Below are positions 9,054 through 17,532 of a stretch of 64,000 nt of DNA, in pieces. Location: NCBI GenBank assembly GCA_943192975.1, contig CALPCJ010000008.1, forward strand, positions 62,001-126,000. The letters are read 5' to 3'. Both the position numbers and the translations under genes were made by a program. The notes under the pieces were generated by a model that searched no databases, was not told the DNA's origin, and was given only the letters and a program-made list of their open reading frames with translations. Source of the stretch: Senimuribacter intestinalis. GTDB taxonomy: Bacteria; Bacillota; Clostridia; Peptostreptococcales; Anaerovoracaceae. The stretch's first letter is position 1. Each line of letters begins with the position of its first letter.

Positions 9054-9716
9054 ATGCGTTCTATTTTAATTATTGGACTGGGCAGATTCGGTCGTCATCT
9101 GTCCATGCGTCTTTCTGAACTGGGAAATGAACTTCTGGTAATCGATCAAGACGAGCGGTGTGTCAACGAAATTGCACCCTTTGTCACTGCTGCCCAAATC
9201 GGTGACTGCACAGATGAATCAGTGATTAAAAGCCTCGGTGCAAGCGAATTTGATCTTTCCTTCGTCTGCATCAGCAACAATCTGGAAACTTCTTTGATTA
9301 TCACCATGATGCTGAAAGAACAGGGCGCAAAAAAGGTGATTGCTAAAGTCAATCAGGATCTTCATGCTAAATTTCTTCTTTCCAACGGCGCCGATGCCGT
9401 CATCTATCCCGAACGTGACATGGCGCTGCGCACCGCTATGAAATACAGTGCCGCCAGTGCCTTTGACTATCTGGAACTTTCTTCTGATTACGGTATTTTT
9501 GAAATTGCGCCGCCAAAGTCCTGGATTGGACACAGTCTTAAAGAACTGGAGATACGAAAAAAATACCGCCTCAATGTCATCGCTTATAAAGAAAACGACG
9601 TCATCAAGGCGGTAGATTCCCAGGATTTTATTTTTAGGGAAACCATGCACCTGCTCATTGCCGGAGGACGGCAAAACTTTCAGCAGTTTGTGAAAAAACA
9701 TGCCAGCTTATTTTAG
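9054..9716 (+). CDS. ktrA: Potassium uptake regulatory subunit, KtrA/TrkA (RCK) family
   Basis: 220 aa. RCK-N begins with ILIIGLGRFGRHLSMRL (GxGxxG dinucleotide site) and the acidic VIDQDE that binds the ribose, then IGDCTDE. RCK-C occupies about 140-220. It forms the cytosolic octameric ring gating KtrB in response to ATP/ADP; KtrA of other Firmicutes also binds c-di-AMP through RCK-C, relevant because a GdpP homologue lies at 39.3 kb. Its last 9 nt overlap the end of the convergent RocB-like gene. Confidence 0.94.
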   Translation: MRSILIIGLGRFGRHLSMRLSELGNELLVIDQDERCVNEIAPFVTAAQIGDCTDESVIKSLGASEFDLSFVCISNNLETSLIITMMLKEQGAKKVIAKVNQDLHAKFLLSNGADAVIYPERDMALRTAMKYSAASAFDYLELSSDYGIFEIAPPKSWIGHSLKELEIRKKYRLNVIAYKENDVIKAVDSQDFIFRETMHLLIAGGRQNFQQFVKKHASLF

Positions 9717-11375
9717 CAGCAGCTTCACTGCATAATCCAAAATGCGCGGCGTGCGCTCATACAAATCCTCTTTGTATACTCTCTCCGTCAGTTTATGGAA
9801 ATCCTTTCCCCACGGACCGATGTTAATCCCTGCCATGGAAATAGCTTTAATCTGCTCGAAAGGAATATCATAGTACGCACCAAAGAGCGGCATAGCACCT
9901 GCCACCGATTCCCGCTGGGCTGTCGGATCGTCAATATTGATGTAGCTCAGATCGCAGATTCCGGTGTAGAAATATTCTTTATCGTAAATTTGTCCATACT
10001 CTTCTTGTGTATATGTGGATAACTTTTCGCTCAGCCCCGACGCTTCCTCTGCAATCCCATCAAAATATACATTGGACACGTTTGGATAATACGGCGGAAG
10101 TAAACCGTACACAACTCTGGGGGAAATATCCTCAATATAATCGTAGATTTTCTCAATGAGCTGGAAGTTCCCTTCAATCATATTGATACGCCCTTCCGCA
10201 AGATCCCGCAAGATCCGCTCTCTTTCCATTTCGTAAGCCTCTTCAAAGACTGTCCCGTGCTGGGCTTTTGCCTCTTCATAAAGTTCTCCAAAACCTACAG
10301 TCTTCACCTTCCAAGGCAGCTTCTTTACCGGCTGCCCCGTAGCAGCTAAAAACTTCTCATAATTCTCGTTAAGCCGCTCAATTACTGTCAGAAATCCATC
10401 TTCACAGACCCTCTTTACCTTTCCTAAAAGCTCTGCAGGCGTTTGCTTTAAAGTTAGAACGCTAAAACAACCTTGTGCAGACAGCGGCATAGAGACATCA
10501 TAACGATCTTTACTATCCTTTTGATATAACCAGGTTGGCGGCGGCGCCGCTTCTCCGTCTACTACATCGGCAAAGTCCATGTTAACTTCCGTTTTCGCCA
10601 CAATTTCCGACAAAACGGATACCGGATTGAGTCCCTCAAAGACTTTCCCTGCATGAGATAAAAATCCTCTCACATAGACAAATGGCATCATTTTTCCCAC
10701 TGTTCCCTCAGAAAAAACACCTTTGGAAAAATCTTTTCTCTGATGGGGCTCGCTGTTGATCATCATCAGATATTCAAGTCCCTGCTTTTCCTTTAGTTCT
10801 GCCAAAAGCCGCACCGCAGCCCGCATGCCGGCAGAAAGGTTTTCCTCATCGGGGACGCCAAGAACGATGACATTTCCCTCAAAATTCGCAAGTTTGCTGT
10901 ATTCCTCTAAAAGTGCGTACTGGATAGCGCCTCCCGCCTTCATATCACAGCCGCCTCTGCAGAATACAAAGCTGCCAGCTTCCAGATCCACCAGCGCATC
11001 TTCCGGCAGCATATCTTTATGATCTGCAAGGGCTGCCGCAAGTTCATCAGGTGAAAAAGCCAGCGGCTTGAGCAGTTTATAATCTTCGATATCCACAATA
11101 TCGTAATGATGTACCATGGCAACAGTTTTATTCCCTTTTCCCCGTACCATAGCCCAGCATACATGCCTGCCCAGCGGGTCATTTTCTACAGGATAAAGAC
11201 CCCAATTGTCAGGATGTTCTTTGAAATATGGAATTTCTCCAAAATGCGCAGTGAAAAATTCCTCTACCAGCCGCTCGCCAGAGGTATTAGTAAAACTTTC
11301 AATTTTTACATATTCATATAGTATTTCTTTGATCTTTTCGCTAAGCAGCGCAAAATCCAAATTGTGATTTTTCAT
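9708..11375 (-). CDS. rocB: RocB-like M20-family peptidase (arginine utilisation protein)
   Basis: 555 aa, longer than ordinary M20 peptidases as expected for RocB. Metal-site motifs are visible: VAMVHHYDIVD, the GGCDMKAGGA stretch and PDEENLSAG. It resembles Bacillus RocB, a protein of the arginine catabolic operon whose reaction is not firmly known. It lies 19 nt downstream of the arginine-deiminase-fold gene on the same strand, so they are probably cotranscribed. The gene tail overlaps ktrA by 9 nt (convergent). The function is best described as a metallopeptidase or deacylase acting in arginine or arginyl-peptide use; substrate unproven. Confidence 0.85.
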   Translation of the reverse strand: MKNHNLDFALLSEKIKEILYEYVKIESFTNTSGERLVEEFFTAHFGEIPYFKEHPDNWGLYPVENDPLGRHVCWAMVRGKGNKTVAMVHHYDIVDIEDYKLLKPLAFSPDELAAALADHKDMLPEDALVDLEAGSFVFCRGGCDMKAGGAIQYALLEEYSKLANFEGNVIVLGVPDEENLSAGMRAAVRLLAELKEKQGLEYLMMINSEPHQRKDFSKGVFSEGTVGKMMPFVYVRGFLSHAGKVFEGLNPVSVLSEIVAKTEVNMDFADVVDGEAAPPPTWLYQKDSKDRYDVSMPLSAQGCFSVLTLKQTPAELLGKVKRVCEDGFLTVIERLNENYEKFLAATGQPVKKLPWKVKTVGFGELYEEAKAQHGTVFEEAYEMERERILRDLAEGRINMIEGNFQLIEKIYDYIEDISPRVVYGLLPPYYPNVSNVYFDGIAEEASGLSEKLSTYTQEEYGQIYDKEYFYTGICDLSYINIDDPTAQRESVAGAMPLFGAYYDIPFEQIKAISMAGINIGPWGKDFHKLTERVYKEDLYERTPRILDYAVKLLLK

Positions 11376-11394
11376 GGATATTACCTCGAAGCTC

Positions 11395-12270
11395 CTATTT
11401 TCTGCATACTGGGCAGGTCAGACAGGTCGGTCCGCCGGTACCACGGTAGGACAGCTCTTTTCCTTCGTAAGTGTAAACCGTTACACCTGCGTCTTCGATT
11501 TTTTTCTGAATCTCCGGACAGCCTGCGATTAAAACGCATTTTCCAGGTTCCAGCGCCAGCAGGTTGGTTCCCAGATAATCGTATTCTTCATCATTGCATT
11601 CGATCAGCTGTATGCCCTTTTCGATGAGATATTCTCTAAAGAATACCGGCATGTACTTGGAATAAACAACGGCTTTATCTGTGTCCACAAAACTGATAAT
11701 GCTCATCAGGTGAAGACACGCCTCTTCGCCGTCGCCGTGCGGCATTGGAATCACAATATATTCATCGATAAAATCCTTTGTGAGTTCTTTGAACTGGCGA
11801 ATGCCTTCATCATTAGTTCTATACCCCCTGCCGATCGCTACAGTCTTTTCATCAATCCAAAGGACATCGCCGCCTTCCATTTTTCCCGGCGCCTTAATGT
11901 ATCCTAAAGTCGGCACCCCATGCTCTGTTAAAAAAGCTTCTGTCGCAAGGCGCTCCTTATTTCTAAGTTCTTTTCCCATCGGAAAGTAAATTGCACCTTT
12001 TTTCGTGACTTTGAGGGAGTCATGGGTGTAGATAGAATCAAGTCCGGTTCTCTCGTCATAAGGAAGATAATAAACATTTTCGACATTGTCTTTGATGATC
12101 TTTTCAAAGACCTCGTACTCCTTAAGCACCTTCTCATAGTCTGGACACCCGAAATACTTGGATTTTTCCCAATTCTCGTTGAGGTTTTCCTGACTCACAA
12201 AAGCCGCTTCCGGCCGTTTAATTAAAATTGTGTCAATTTTTTTGACCATACTCTGACATCCGTAATTCAT
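11395..12270 (-). CDS. Arginine-deiminase-fold (DDAH / amidinohydrolase-type) enzyme
   Basis: 291 aa from the ATG at 12270, which has GGAGG 7 nt upstream; the upstream ATGs overlap that site. Guanidino-modifying enzyme superfamily motifs: Asp84 in YTHDSL, EGGD at about 132-135, the histidine region PHGDGEEACLHLMS and a C-terminal GGPTCLTCP with the probable nucleophile Cys283. The family hydrolyses guanidino groups, as in dimethylarginine dimethylaminohydrolase (to citrulline) and arginine deiminase. Length near 290 aa fits DDAH-type enzymes better than the 400-aa arginine deiminase. With the RocB-like peptidase downstream it suggests catabolism of arginine or a derivative. Confidence 0.85.
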   Translation of the reverse strand: MNYGCQSMVKKIDTILIKRPEAAFVSQENLNENWEKSKYFGCPDYEKVLKEYEVFEKIIKDNVENVYYLPYDERTGLDSIYTHDSLKVTKKGAIYFPMGKELRNKERLATEAFLTEHGVPTLGYIKAPGKMEGGDVLWIDEKTVAIGRGYRTNDEGIRQFKELTKDFIDEYIVIPMPHGDGEEACLHLMSIISFVDTDKAVVYSKYMPVFFREYLIEKGIQLIECNDEEYDYLGTNLLALEPGKCVLIAGCPEIQKKIEDAGVTVYTYEGKELSYRGTGGPTCLTCPVCRK

Positions 12271-12295
12271 AATTTCCTCCATTAACATAAATTAT

Positions 12296-12327
12296 TTTAA
12301 AAAGGGAATGTATTTTCACACATTCCC
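12296..12327 (-). terminator. Terminator or attenuator between the M20 amidohydrolase and deiminase-fold genes
   Basis: Minus strand GGGAATGT / ACATTCCC with an 8-nt loop followed by TTTTTAAAA. It sits in the 99-nt gap after the M20 amidohydrolase stop, downstream of a promoter-like sequence, so it could work as an attenuator for the deiminase-fold gene. Confidence 0.78.
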
Positions 12328-12329
12328 TA

Positions 12330-12358
12330 ATTATCACATAAAACTATGATCTTTTCAA
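12330..12358 (-). promoter_or_regulatory. Promoter candidate upstream of the deiminase-fold gene
   Basis: Minus strand TTGAAA-17 nt-GATAAT. It lies just before the terminator hairpin, so a transcript from here would carry the hairpin in its leader. Confidence 0.4.
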
Positions 12359-12369
12359 ATTTTTAAGAG

Positions 12370-13545
12370 TTAATATCCTCTGTACGCCTTGTGATCTGCT
12401 TTGAGCTTCGCGAGCAACTCCTTATCGGTATAAAGCTTTGCCGCTAAAGTCAGCAGATAATTCGCTGAATTTTTGATCGCCTGATGGGTTCCCGGGCAAG
12501 TCATTTCATCTGCAAATTCCTTGGTATGGGGATCGTAATTCTTACCAATTCCCATAACCGGATGAAATGCCGGACAGCGATAATCGACATTGCCGATATC
12601 TGAGGAACCTGTCATGGCAGAGGATCCTTTTACAAAGTCTATATCCAGATCGGTAAAGCAGTCTTCCATAATCTTCTTACCAATTTCACTGATATGCAGT
12701 TCATGGAACGGCGCACCGACCAGAAACATCTCAGCTTCCGTCCGAGTCGCAAGAGCCGCCGCTTTTGCGCAGTCTCTGACCCACGCTGTAATATCATTAA
12801 GGTCTTCCCTTCTTGGCGCTCTGGTTATAAATTCAATTTCCACCTCATCGGGAACGATATTAGAAGCAACACCGCCTTGCTTAATGAAGCCATGCAATCT
12901 AGCTTCCTCTATGACATGTTGTCTCATCATATCGACTGCGTCCATAAACAGTCGTGCCGCATTGAGGGCATTTCTTCCCTTTTCCGGTGCTGCTGCCGCA
13001 TGAGCTGGCGCGCCGTGCCACTTGAAGCCCAGACCATCTAAGGCAATAAATTTAACCTCTGCCGTATTAAAGCCGCCCATGTGAACCATGGCTGCAAAAT
13101 CATATCCATCGAAAACACCCTCATCCGCCATATAGCATTTATCACCGTTGACTTCTTCATCAGGTGTTCCGATAATATCTACGCCGAAATCCAGCTGATC
13201 CTTTACCTGATTCAGCGCCAAAGCCGCAAGAAGGCTCGCACTGCCGCTGGCGCAGTGACCGCAGGCATGACCTAAACCCCGCAGAGCGTCATATTCTGCT
13301 AAAAGCACCATTCTGCTTTCCTTTTCAGGATTGATAATCCCTTTAAAGGCTGTATCTAATCCAGCAAAAGGATACTCCACCTGAATTCCGTATTTTCTCA
13401 GCAATTCTACCATTTTGCGAGAACTATTATACTCTTCCGACCCAGTTTCCGGATTTTCTGCCATATAGTCATTGACTGCAATAACTTCTTTCTCAAAGAT
13501 GCGCACCTGCGCAAGCAGCAAATCTCTAAACTCTTTTTCCTGCAT
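12370..13545 (-). CDS. M20D-family amidohydrolase (AbgB/amidase-like)
   Basis: 391 aa. The M20 metal centre is visible: GLGHACGHCASGSASLLAAL (first metal-binding His and Cys typical of the M20D subgroup) and later GTPDEEVNGDK. The C-terminal SSAMTGSSDIGNVDYRCPAFHP stretch resembles p-aminobenzoyl-glutamate hydrolase subunit B, and a small lid domain lies between. It should cleave an amide such as an N-acyl amino acid or dipeptide in the cytosol. It lies 29 nt behind the YfcC-type transporter and is cotranscribed with it, so it probably processes the imported substrate. Confidence 0.9.
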   Translation of the reverse strand: MQEKEFRDLLLAQVRIFEKEVIAVNDYMAENPETGSEEYNSSRKMVELLRKYGIQVEYPFAGLDTAFKGIINPEKESRMVLLAEYDALRGLGHACGHCASGSASLLAALALNQVKDQLDFGVDIIGTPDEEVNGDKCYMADEGVFDGYDFAAMVHMGGFNTAEVKFIALDGLGFKWHGAPAHAAAAPEKGRNALNAARLFMDAVDMMRQHVIEEARLHGFIKQGGVASNIVPDEVEIEFITRAPRREDLNDITAWVRDCAKAAALATRTEAEMFLVGAPFHELHISEIGKKIMEDCFTDLDIDFVKGSSAMTGSSDIGNVDYRCPAFHPVMGIGKNYDPHTKEFADEMTCPGTHQAIKNSANYLLTLAAKLYTDKELLAKLKADHKAYRGY

Positions 13546-13574
13546 TTTAGAAAATCCTTTCTTTTCCCGTTATT

Positions 13575-14972
13575 TTAACTATAGTTCATCAGAACTGCGA
13601 TTACAATAAAGATAATCTGTAATACGAAGAACACTGCAAAAATCGGCAGGAAGAATCTATACCATTTGCCCATAGGAATTTTTGCAATACCACACATAAT
13701 TGTACAGGACGCTGTCGGCCATAACAGATTGGAGAATCCATCACCAAACTGATAAGCAAGCACTGCAATCTGTCTGTTTAGATCAGACAGGTCTGCCAGC
13801 GGAATCATAATCGGCATAATTGCTGCCGCCTGACCGCTGCCCGATGGGATAAAGAAATTCAGGACATTCTGCACAATCAGCATTGCAATACCTGTTCCCC
13901 ACGCTGGAAGTCCATCCATCATGCTGTTCATACCGTGAATTACAGTATCAATAATCACTCCGTTCTGCATGATAACCAGAATTGCTCTGGACATACCTAC
14001 TACGACCATTGCAACTGTCATTTCTGACAACGATGTAATCAAATCTGCGCAGATACCCTCTGCTCTTTTGCCTCCGATGATAGAAGAAATGATACCGGAA
14101 ATGATAAATACAGCGCTCATTTCATTGATATACCAGCCCAGTTCTAAAGAGCCATATACAATGGTTGCGACTGTAACAACCATACCAAGCATAATAATTT
14201 TGTGTTTGCCTGTAAACTTCATGGTTTCATCACGTTCAACCTGGAAAGCAGAGTAATCCATGCCGTAAAGCAGACTCTTCGTTGGGTCCTTCTTAATTTT
14301 TAGAGCATATCTCATCACCAGCGCCACAGCAACCAGATAGAATACCACAAAGATGAGCCATCTGTATCCTAAGCCGGAGAACATCTTCAGCTGCCCAAAC
14401 GTCTGTGCAATACCGATGGTAAACGGATTTGTCGTTGCAGAGGCAAAGCCGACTGCCACTGCCATACCTGACATGCACATTCCCACGATTGCATCATAAC
14501 CCAGCGCAATGGCAAGCGCCACGAAAATCGGAATCAGCCCATATACAGTCTCAAATTCGCCATAAGTAGATCCCGCTAATGCAAAAACCAACATAACGAT
14601 AGGAACAAATAATTTGCTGTCCTTTGCCCTGCCGTTAAGAAGCGTGTTAATCATCGCTGTAAAAGCACCAGTCTGCATGACAGAATATACCCAGAAATAT
14701 CCGAATAAAATCAGGAAGATAATCTGTGCACCGTTGATAAAGCCTTCCTGAATTGCTACGAACAGTTTGAACGGATTGACTGGGCTCTGATCAACATAAG
14801 CAAAACTTCCCCCATCTACAACGTTATAGCCCGTTGCCTCATCCAGCACATACTCATACTGACCTGCTGGTACAATGTAGGTTAAGATAGTTACCACTAC
14901 AATGATGGAAAACAGCATTAATGTACTGCTCGGAAATTGAAATTTCTTCTTCTTGTCATTTAATGTCGGCAT
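13575..14972 (-). CDS. YfcC/DcuC-family membrane transporter
   Basis: 465 aa with about 12 hydrophobic segments. The N-terminus FPSSTLMLFSIIVVVTILTYIVPAGQY is the hallmark of the YfcC family (DcuC superfamily), and two re-entrant loops occur, including FIPSGSGQAAAIMPIMIPLADL and the C-terminal NLLWPTASC. Relatives carry C4-dicarboxylates or basic amino acids. First gene of the cassette under a near-perfect SigA promoter divergent from the GntR regulator. Substrate is inferred from the following amidohydrolase and deiminase-fold enzymes: an N-acyl or peptidyl arginine is plausible, not shown. Confidence 0.88.
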   Translation of the reverse strand: MPTLNDKKKKFQFPSSTLMLFSIIVVVTILTYIVPAGQYEYVLDEATGYNVVDGGSFAYVDQSPVNPFKLFVAIQEGFINGAQIIFLILFGYFWVYSVMQTGAFTAMINTLLNGRAKDSKLFVPIVMLVFALAGSTYGEFETVYGLIPIFVALAIALGYDAIVGMCMSGMAVAVGFASATTNPFTIGIAQTFGQLKMFSGLGYRWLIFVVFYLVAVALVMRYALKIKKDPTKSLLYGMDYSAFQVERDETMKFTGKHKIIMLGMVVTVATIVYGSLELGWYINEMSAVFIISGIISSIIGGKRAEGICADLITSLSEMTVAMVVVGMSRAILVIMQNGVIIDTVIHGMNSMMDGLPAWGTGIAMLIVQNVLNFFIPSGSGQAAAIMPIMIPLADLSDLNRQIAVLAYQFGDGFSNLLWPTASCTIMCGIAKIPMGKWYRFFLPIFAVFFVLQIIFIVIAVLMNYS

Positions 14973-15075
14973 TTCATAAACCTCTCTTTCTTTCTATAAA
15001 TAAAATAATTGCGCTCGGCAGATTATATTCGATATAAATTATAAAATATATTATATTTTCTACCGAGATGAGTAT

Positions 15076-15104
15076 ATTATATATAAAACTTTTTCTTCTG
15101 TCAA
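15076..15104 (-). promoter_or_regulatory. Consensus SigA promoter of the YfcC cassette with AT dyad
   Basis: Minus strand TTGACA-17 nt-TATAAT, both hexamers perfect. The -10 lies in an AT-rich dyad (TTATATATAATATA) like the one at the divergent regulator promoter, a probable operator for the GntR protein. Confidence 0.82.
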
Positions 15105-15154
15105 TAGGTCATATCTGATTTTTCAGATAAATTCGCGTTTCTTGTCGAATTCTA

Positions 15155-15183
15155 TTGACGAAAGATTCCAGCCGTTATATATT
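15155..15183 (+). promoter_or_regulatory. SigA promoter of the GntR regulator with overlapping dyad operator
   Basis: TTGACG-17 nt-TATATT; the -10 is inside TTATATATTATATATAA (15176-15192), a near-perfect palindrome. A matching half appears at the divergent promoter about 95 bp away. Autoregulation is inferred. Confidence 0.72.
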
Positions 15184-15219
15184 ATATATAAGCGTTAGAA
15201 TTTTGAGAGGAAACCATAC

Positions 15220-15870
15220 ATGGAAAGATTTAAAACATTAAAAGACCACGTCTATGACTATATCGCCGAGCAAATACGTGATGGCGCCCTTCTCCCCGAT
15301 AAACGTGTCAACGAGAATGTGATCTGTGAAGAACTGAATATCAGCCGTACACCTGTCCGCGAAGCCTTAATTCAGCTAGCCGCTGAAGGCGTGCTGGAAA
15401 ACCGCGCCCGCAAAGGTTTTGTCATCAAAGCGATGAGTCACACCGACATCAAGGAAATTTATGCAGTCATCGGAGTCCTCGATGGCTACGCAGCAAAATT
15501 ATCCTGTGACAATTTAACAGAACAGGATTATGCCGATATGGCTTTTTATATAGACGCAATGGAGCTTGCTATCAACTCTGGCAATTACGAGATGTATTAC
15601 AAACAGCAAACCACCTTCCACCAGCTATATATCAATAAATGCGGCAACAATACCCTAATCGATACAATTGCTAAAACAAAGAACAAACTATTGAAAAAAA
15701 CCTATATCGATGACAACGATCAGACCCTGAAAGAAGTGTTTGCAAAGACTAATAATGAACATCGTAAAATTCTGGAATTGTTCAAAGCAAAAGACACGGA
15801 AACTTTGTTCCACTATATTGCCGACACTCACTGGATGCCGGACTACGCAACCTATGATATGATTGTATAA
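15220..15870 (+). CDS. GntR-family regulator with FCD domain
   Basis: 216 aa. The N-terminal wHTH shows the GntR signature VYDYIAEQIRDGALLPDKRV...ELNISRTPVREALIQLAAEGVLENR. The C-terminal FCD domain (about 80-210) carries the spaced histidines (FHQLYI, NNEHRKIL, THW) that in FadR/VanR-type members bind a metal and a carboxylate ligand. Ribosome site GAGAGGAAAC. Divergent from the YfcC transporter with shared AT-rich dyads, so it is the likely repressor of that cassette and of itself. The inducer would be a small organic acid or amino acid (inference). Confidence 0.92.
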   Translation: MERFKTLKDHVYDYIAEQIRDGALLPDKRVNENVICEELNISRTPVREALIQLAAEGVLENRARKGFVIKAMSHTDIKEIYAVIGVLDGYAAKLSCDNLTEQDYADMAFYIDAMELAINSGNYEMYYKQQTTFHQLYINKCGNNTLIDTIAKTKNKLLKKTYIDDNDQTLKEVFAKTNNEHRKILELFKAKDTETLFHYIADTHWMPDYATYDMIV

Positions 15871-15879
15871 GCATTATAA

Positions 15880-15933
15880 CTAAAAAAGATGTCACGTTGG
15901 CGTAAAATTGCCTGCCTGACATCTTTTAGTTTG
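15880..15933 (+). terminator. Terminator after the GntR gene
   Basis: CTAAAAAAGATGTCA and TGACATCTTTTAG pair across a 22-nt loop, then TTTG. A second short dyad (AATGTCAA/TTGACATT, about 15954-15978) follows. Confidence 0.72.
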
Positions 15934-15998
15934 TAGAAAACCGCCAAAAAAAAAAATGTCAATTCAATCCTTGACATTTCTTCTCTTATCCAAGAATA

Positions 15999-16076
15999 AA
16001 CAGGGAAAAAACCTCGCAATGTAAACTATAAACCACCATACAGAAAAAACTTCTCCGTATTAAATTTTTCCCTGTT
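15999..16076. repeat. 78-nt inverted-repeat structure downstream of rlmH
   Basis: Outer arms AACAGGGAAAAA (15999-16010) and TTTTTCCCTGTT (16065-16076) are perfect complements. An inner weaker hairpin (ATACAGAA / TTCTCCGTAT) sits nearer the right arm. It lies 61 nt past the rlmH stop on the minus strand and may be part of its 3' end or a tiny mobile or structural element. No coding potential. Confidence 0.55.
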
Positions 16077-16136
16077 CATTTTGAACTATTTTTATTATAA
16101 TCCTTTTTCCGCAAAAGTAAATACCTATGAGTGAAA

Positions 16137-16616
16137 TTATTTATGATAAGTTTCATTCCTCATAATTTTAAAACTTCTATACACCTGTTCCAGCAGAATC
16201 ACCCGCATCATCTGGTGCGGAAAAGTCATCTCAGAAAAGGAAAGTTTAAAATCAGCTCTCCTGCTTACTTCATCGGAAAGTCCCAAACTGCCGCCAATAA
16301 TAAAGGCGATATTACTGTCGCCGGAAAGGCCCAGTTTTTCTATCTTTTCCGCTAATTTTTCAGAGGAAAGCATTTTCCCTTTGACTTCCAACGTAATCAC
16401 ATACATGTTTTCCTTAATCCGCCTCAGGATTTCCTTCCCTTCGGCGTCCTTTACAGCCAGCTCCTCGGCAGCACCAGCTTTATCAGGAAGTCTGGACTCC
16501 TTTAACTCCAGGATTTCCAGACTGCAATAGCTGCGAAGCCTTTTGCTGTACTCCTCTACAGCCTGACTCCAGTATTTTTCTTTTAATTTACCAATACAGA
16601 TAACCGTAATGTTCAT
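16137..16616 (-). CDS. rlmH: 23S rRNA (pseudouridine-1915-N3)-methyltransferase RlmH
   Basis: 159 aa, the exact family size. SPOUT motifs: ITVICIGKLKEKYW at the N-terminus, NIAFIIGGSLGLSDEV (SAM-binding knot) and C-terminal SFSEMTFPHQMMRVILLEQVYRSFKI followed by YHK. It methylates pseudouridine 1915 in helix 69 of 23S rRNA. It starts 3 nt after the MBL gene stop and is in one operon with it, a pairing common near Firmicutes origins. Confidence 0.97.
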   Translation of the reverse strand: MNITVICIGKLKEKYWSQAVEEYSKRLRSYCSLEILELKESRLPDKAGAAEELAVKDAEGKEILRRIKENMYVITLEVKGKMLSSEKLAEKIEKLGLSGDSNIAFIIGGSLGLSDEVSRRADFKLSFSEMTFPHQMMRVILLEQVYRSFKIMRNETYHK

Positions 16617-16619
16617 ATA

Positions 16620-17429
16620 CTATATTTCCATCTCTTTTCCAATCTCGTCTCTTTTGGCAATATCTAACATCAAATCTTTGTCTATGTAAAAATCCTCTTC
16701 AAATAAAATGTTGCGAATGGTTAGATATGCCTGTCCCGGCGTATTATTTTCCTTGCTTAAATGCGCCAGCACCACCTGCGGTATTTTTGCGCAGCCCTTT
16801 TCTTTCCGTGCCCGCAGCATTTCGCAAAGGCATTGCCCTGCCGCCTCGTTGGAAAGATGTCCTTCATCACCCAAAATTCTTCGTTTCAAATAATATGGAT
16901 ATGCCCCCATCTTCAGAATATTCACCTCATGATTGGCTTCCAAAACCAGCAGGTCTGCTTTCTCAATATGTAAGAAAATTTCCTCGGAAATGTATCCAGT
17001 ATCAGTCACAATGGTCAGCTGTCTTCCCTGGTGAATCAACGAATAACCAAAAGGCTCTGCCGCATCATGGGAAAGCCGAAAAGGAACTACGGTAATATCT
17101 CCAATCTGGAAACGCTCTGCAGCTCCAACTGCCCTTGCTCTGTCACCATCAATCTTATCCATAACCTCTGCCAACGTGCCCGCGGAGCCGCAGACTCTGG
17201 CATTGACCGCTTTCTTACTTAGCATTTTCAGACTCCTGACATGGTCCGTATGCTCATGGGTTACCAAAATTGCGTCTACTTCCTCCGCCTTTAAATTGAG
17301 CAAAGAAAGCCCCTCGAAAATTCGCTTGCCGGTAATCCCCACATCTATTAAAATTGTCGTATTTTCACTTCTTGCCAGATAGCAGTTGCCGGAACTGCCG
17401 CTGGCAAAGGAATAAAACTGAAACGCCAT
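16620..17429 (-). CDS. walJ: MBL-fold metallo-hydrolase, WalJ/YycJ-like
   Basis: 269 aa. Metallo-beta-lactamase motifs: VTHEHTDHVRSL (HxHxDH), LSHDAAEPFGY, IVTDTGYI and LEANHEVN, with a terminal VVLAHLSKENN. The N-terminus FYSFASGSSGNCYLA and overall length match WalJ (YycJ), a metallo-hydrolase proposed to act as a DNA exonuclease linked to the cell cycle or mismatch repair. No walRK genes are in this window. It is followed by rlmH in the same operon. Confidence 0.9.
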   Translation of the reverse strand: MAFQFYSFASGSSGNCYLARSENTTILIDVGITGKRIFEGLSLLNLKAEEVDAILVTHEHTDHVRSLKMLSKKAVNARVCGSAGTLAEVMDKIDGDRARAVGAAERFQIGDITVVPFRLSHDAAEPFGYSLIHQGRQLTIVTDTGYISEEIFLHIEKADLLVLEANHEVNILKMGAYPYYLKRRILGDEGHLSNEAAGQCLCEMLRARKEKGCAKIPQVVLAHLSKENNTPGQAYLTIRNILFEEDFYIDKDLMLDIAKRDEIGKEMEI

Positions 17430-17532
17430 CTCTTACCTCGTCCATATAAAAATCACAAAACTTATTTTATCATGTTTTTGCGGATAGCGCCATATCTAAT
17501 TCCTGCACTAGCACCATTGCCAGTACAGTGGC

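Noticed and set aside
9219..9701. 160-aa minus-strand frame opposite ktrA
   Set aside because: Antisense to a conserved gene, with no homology that I recognise.
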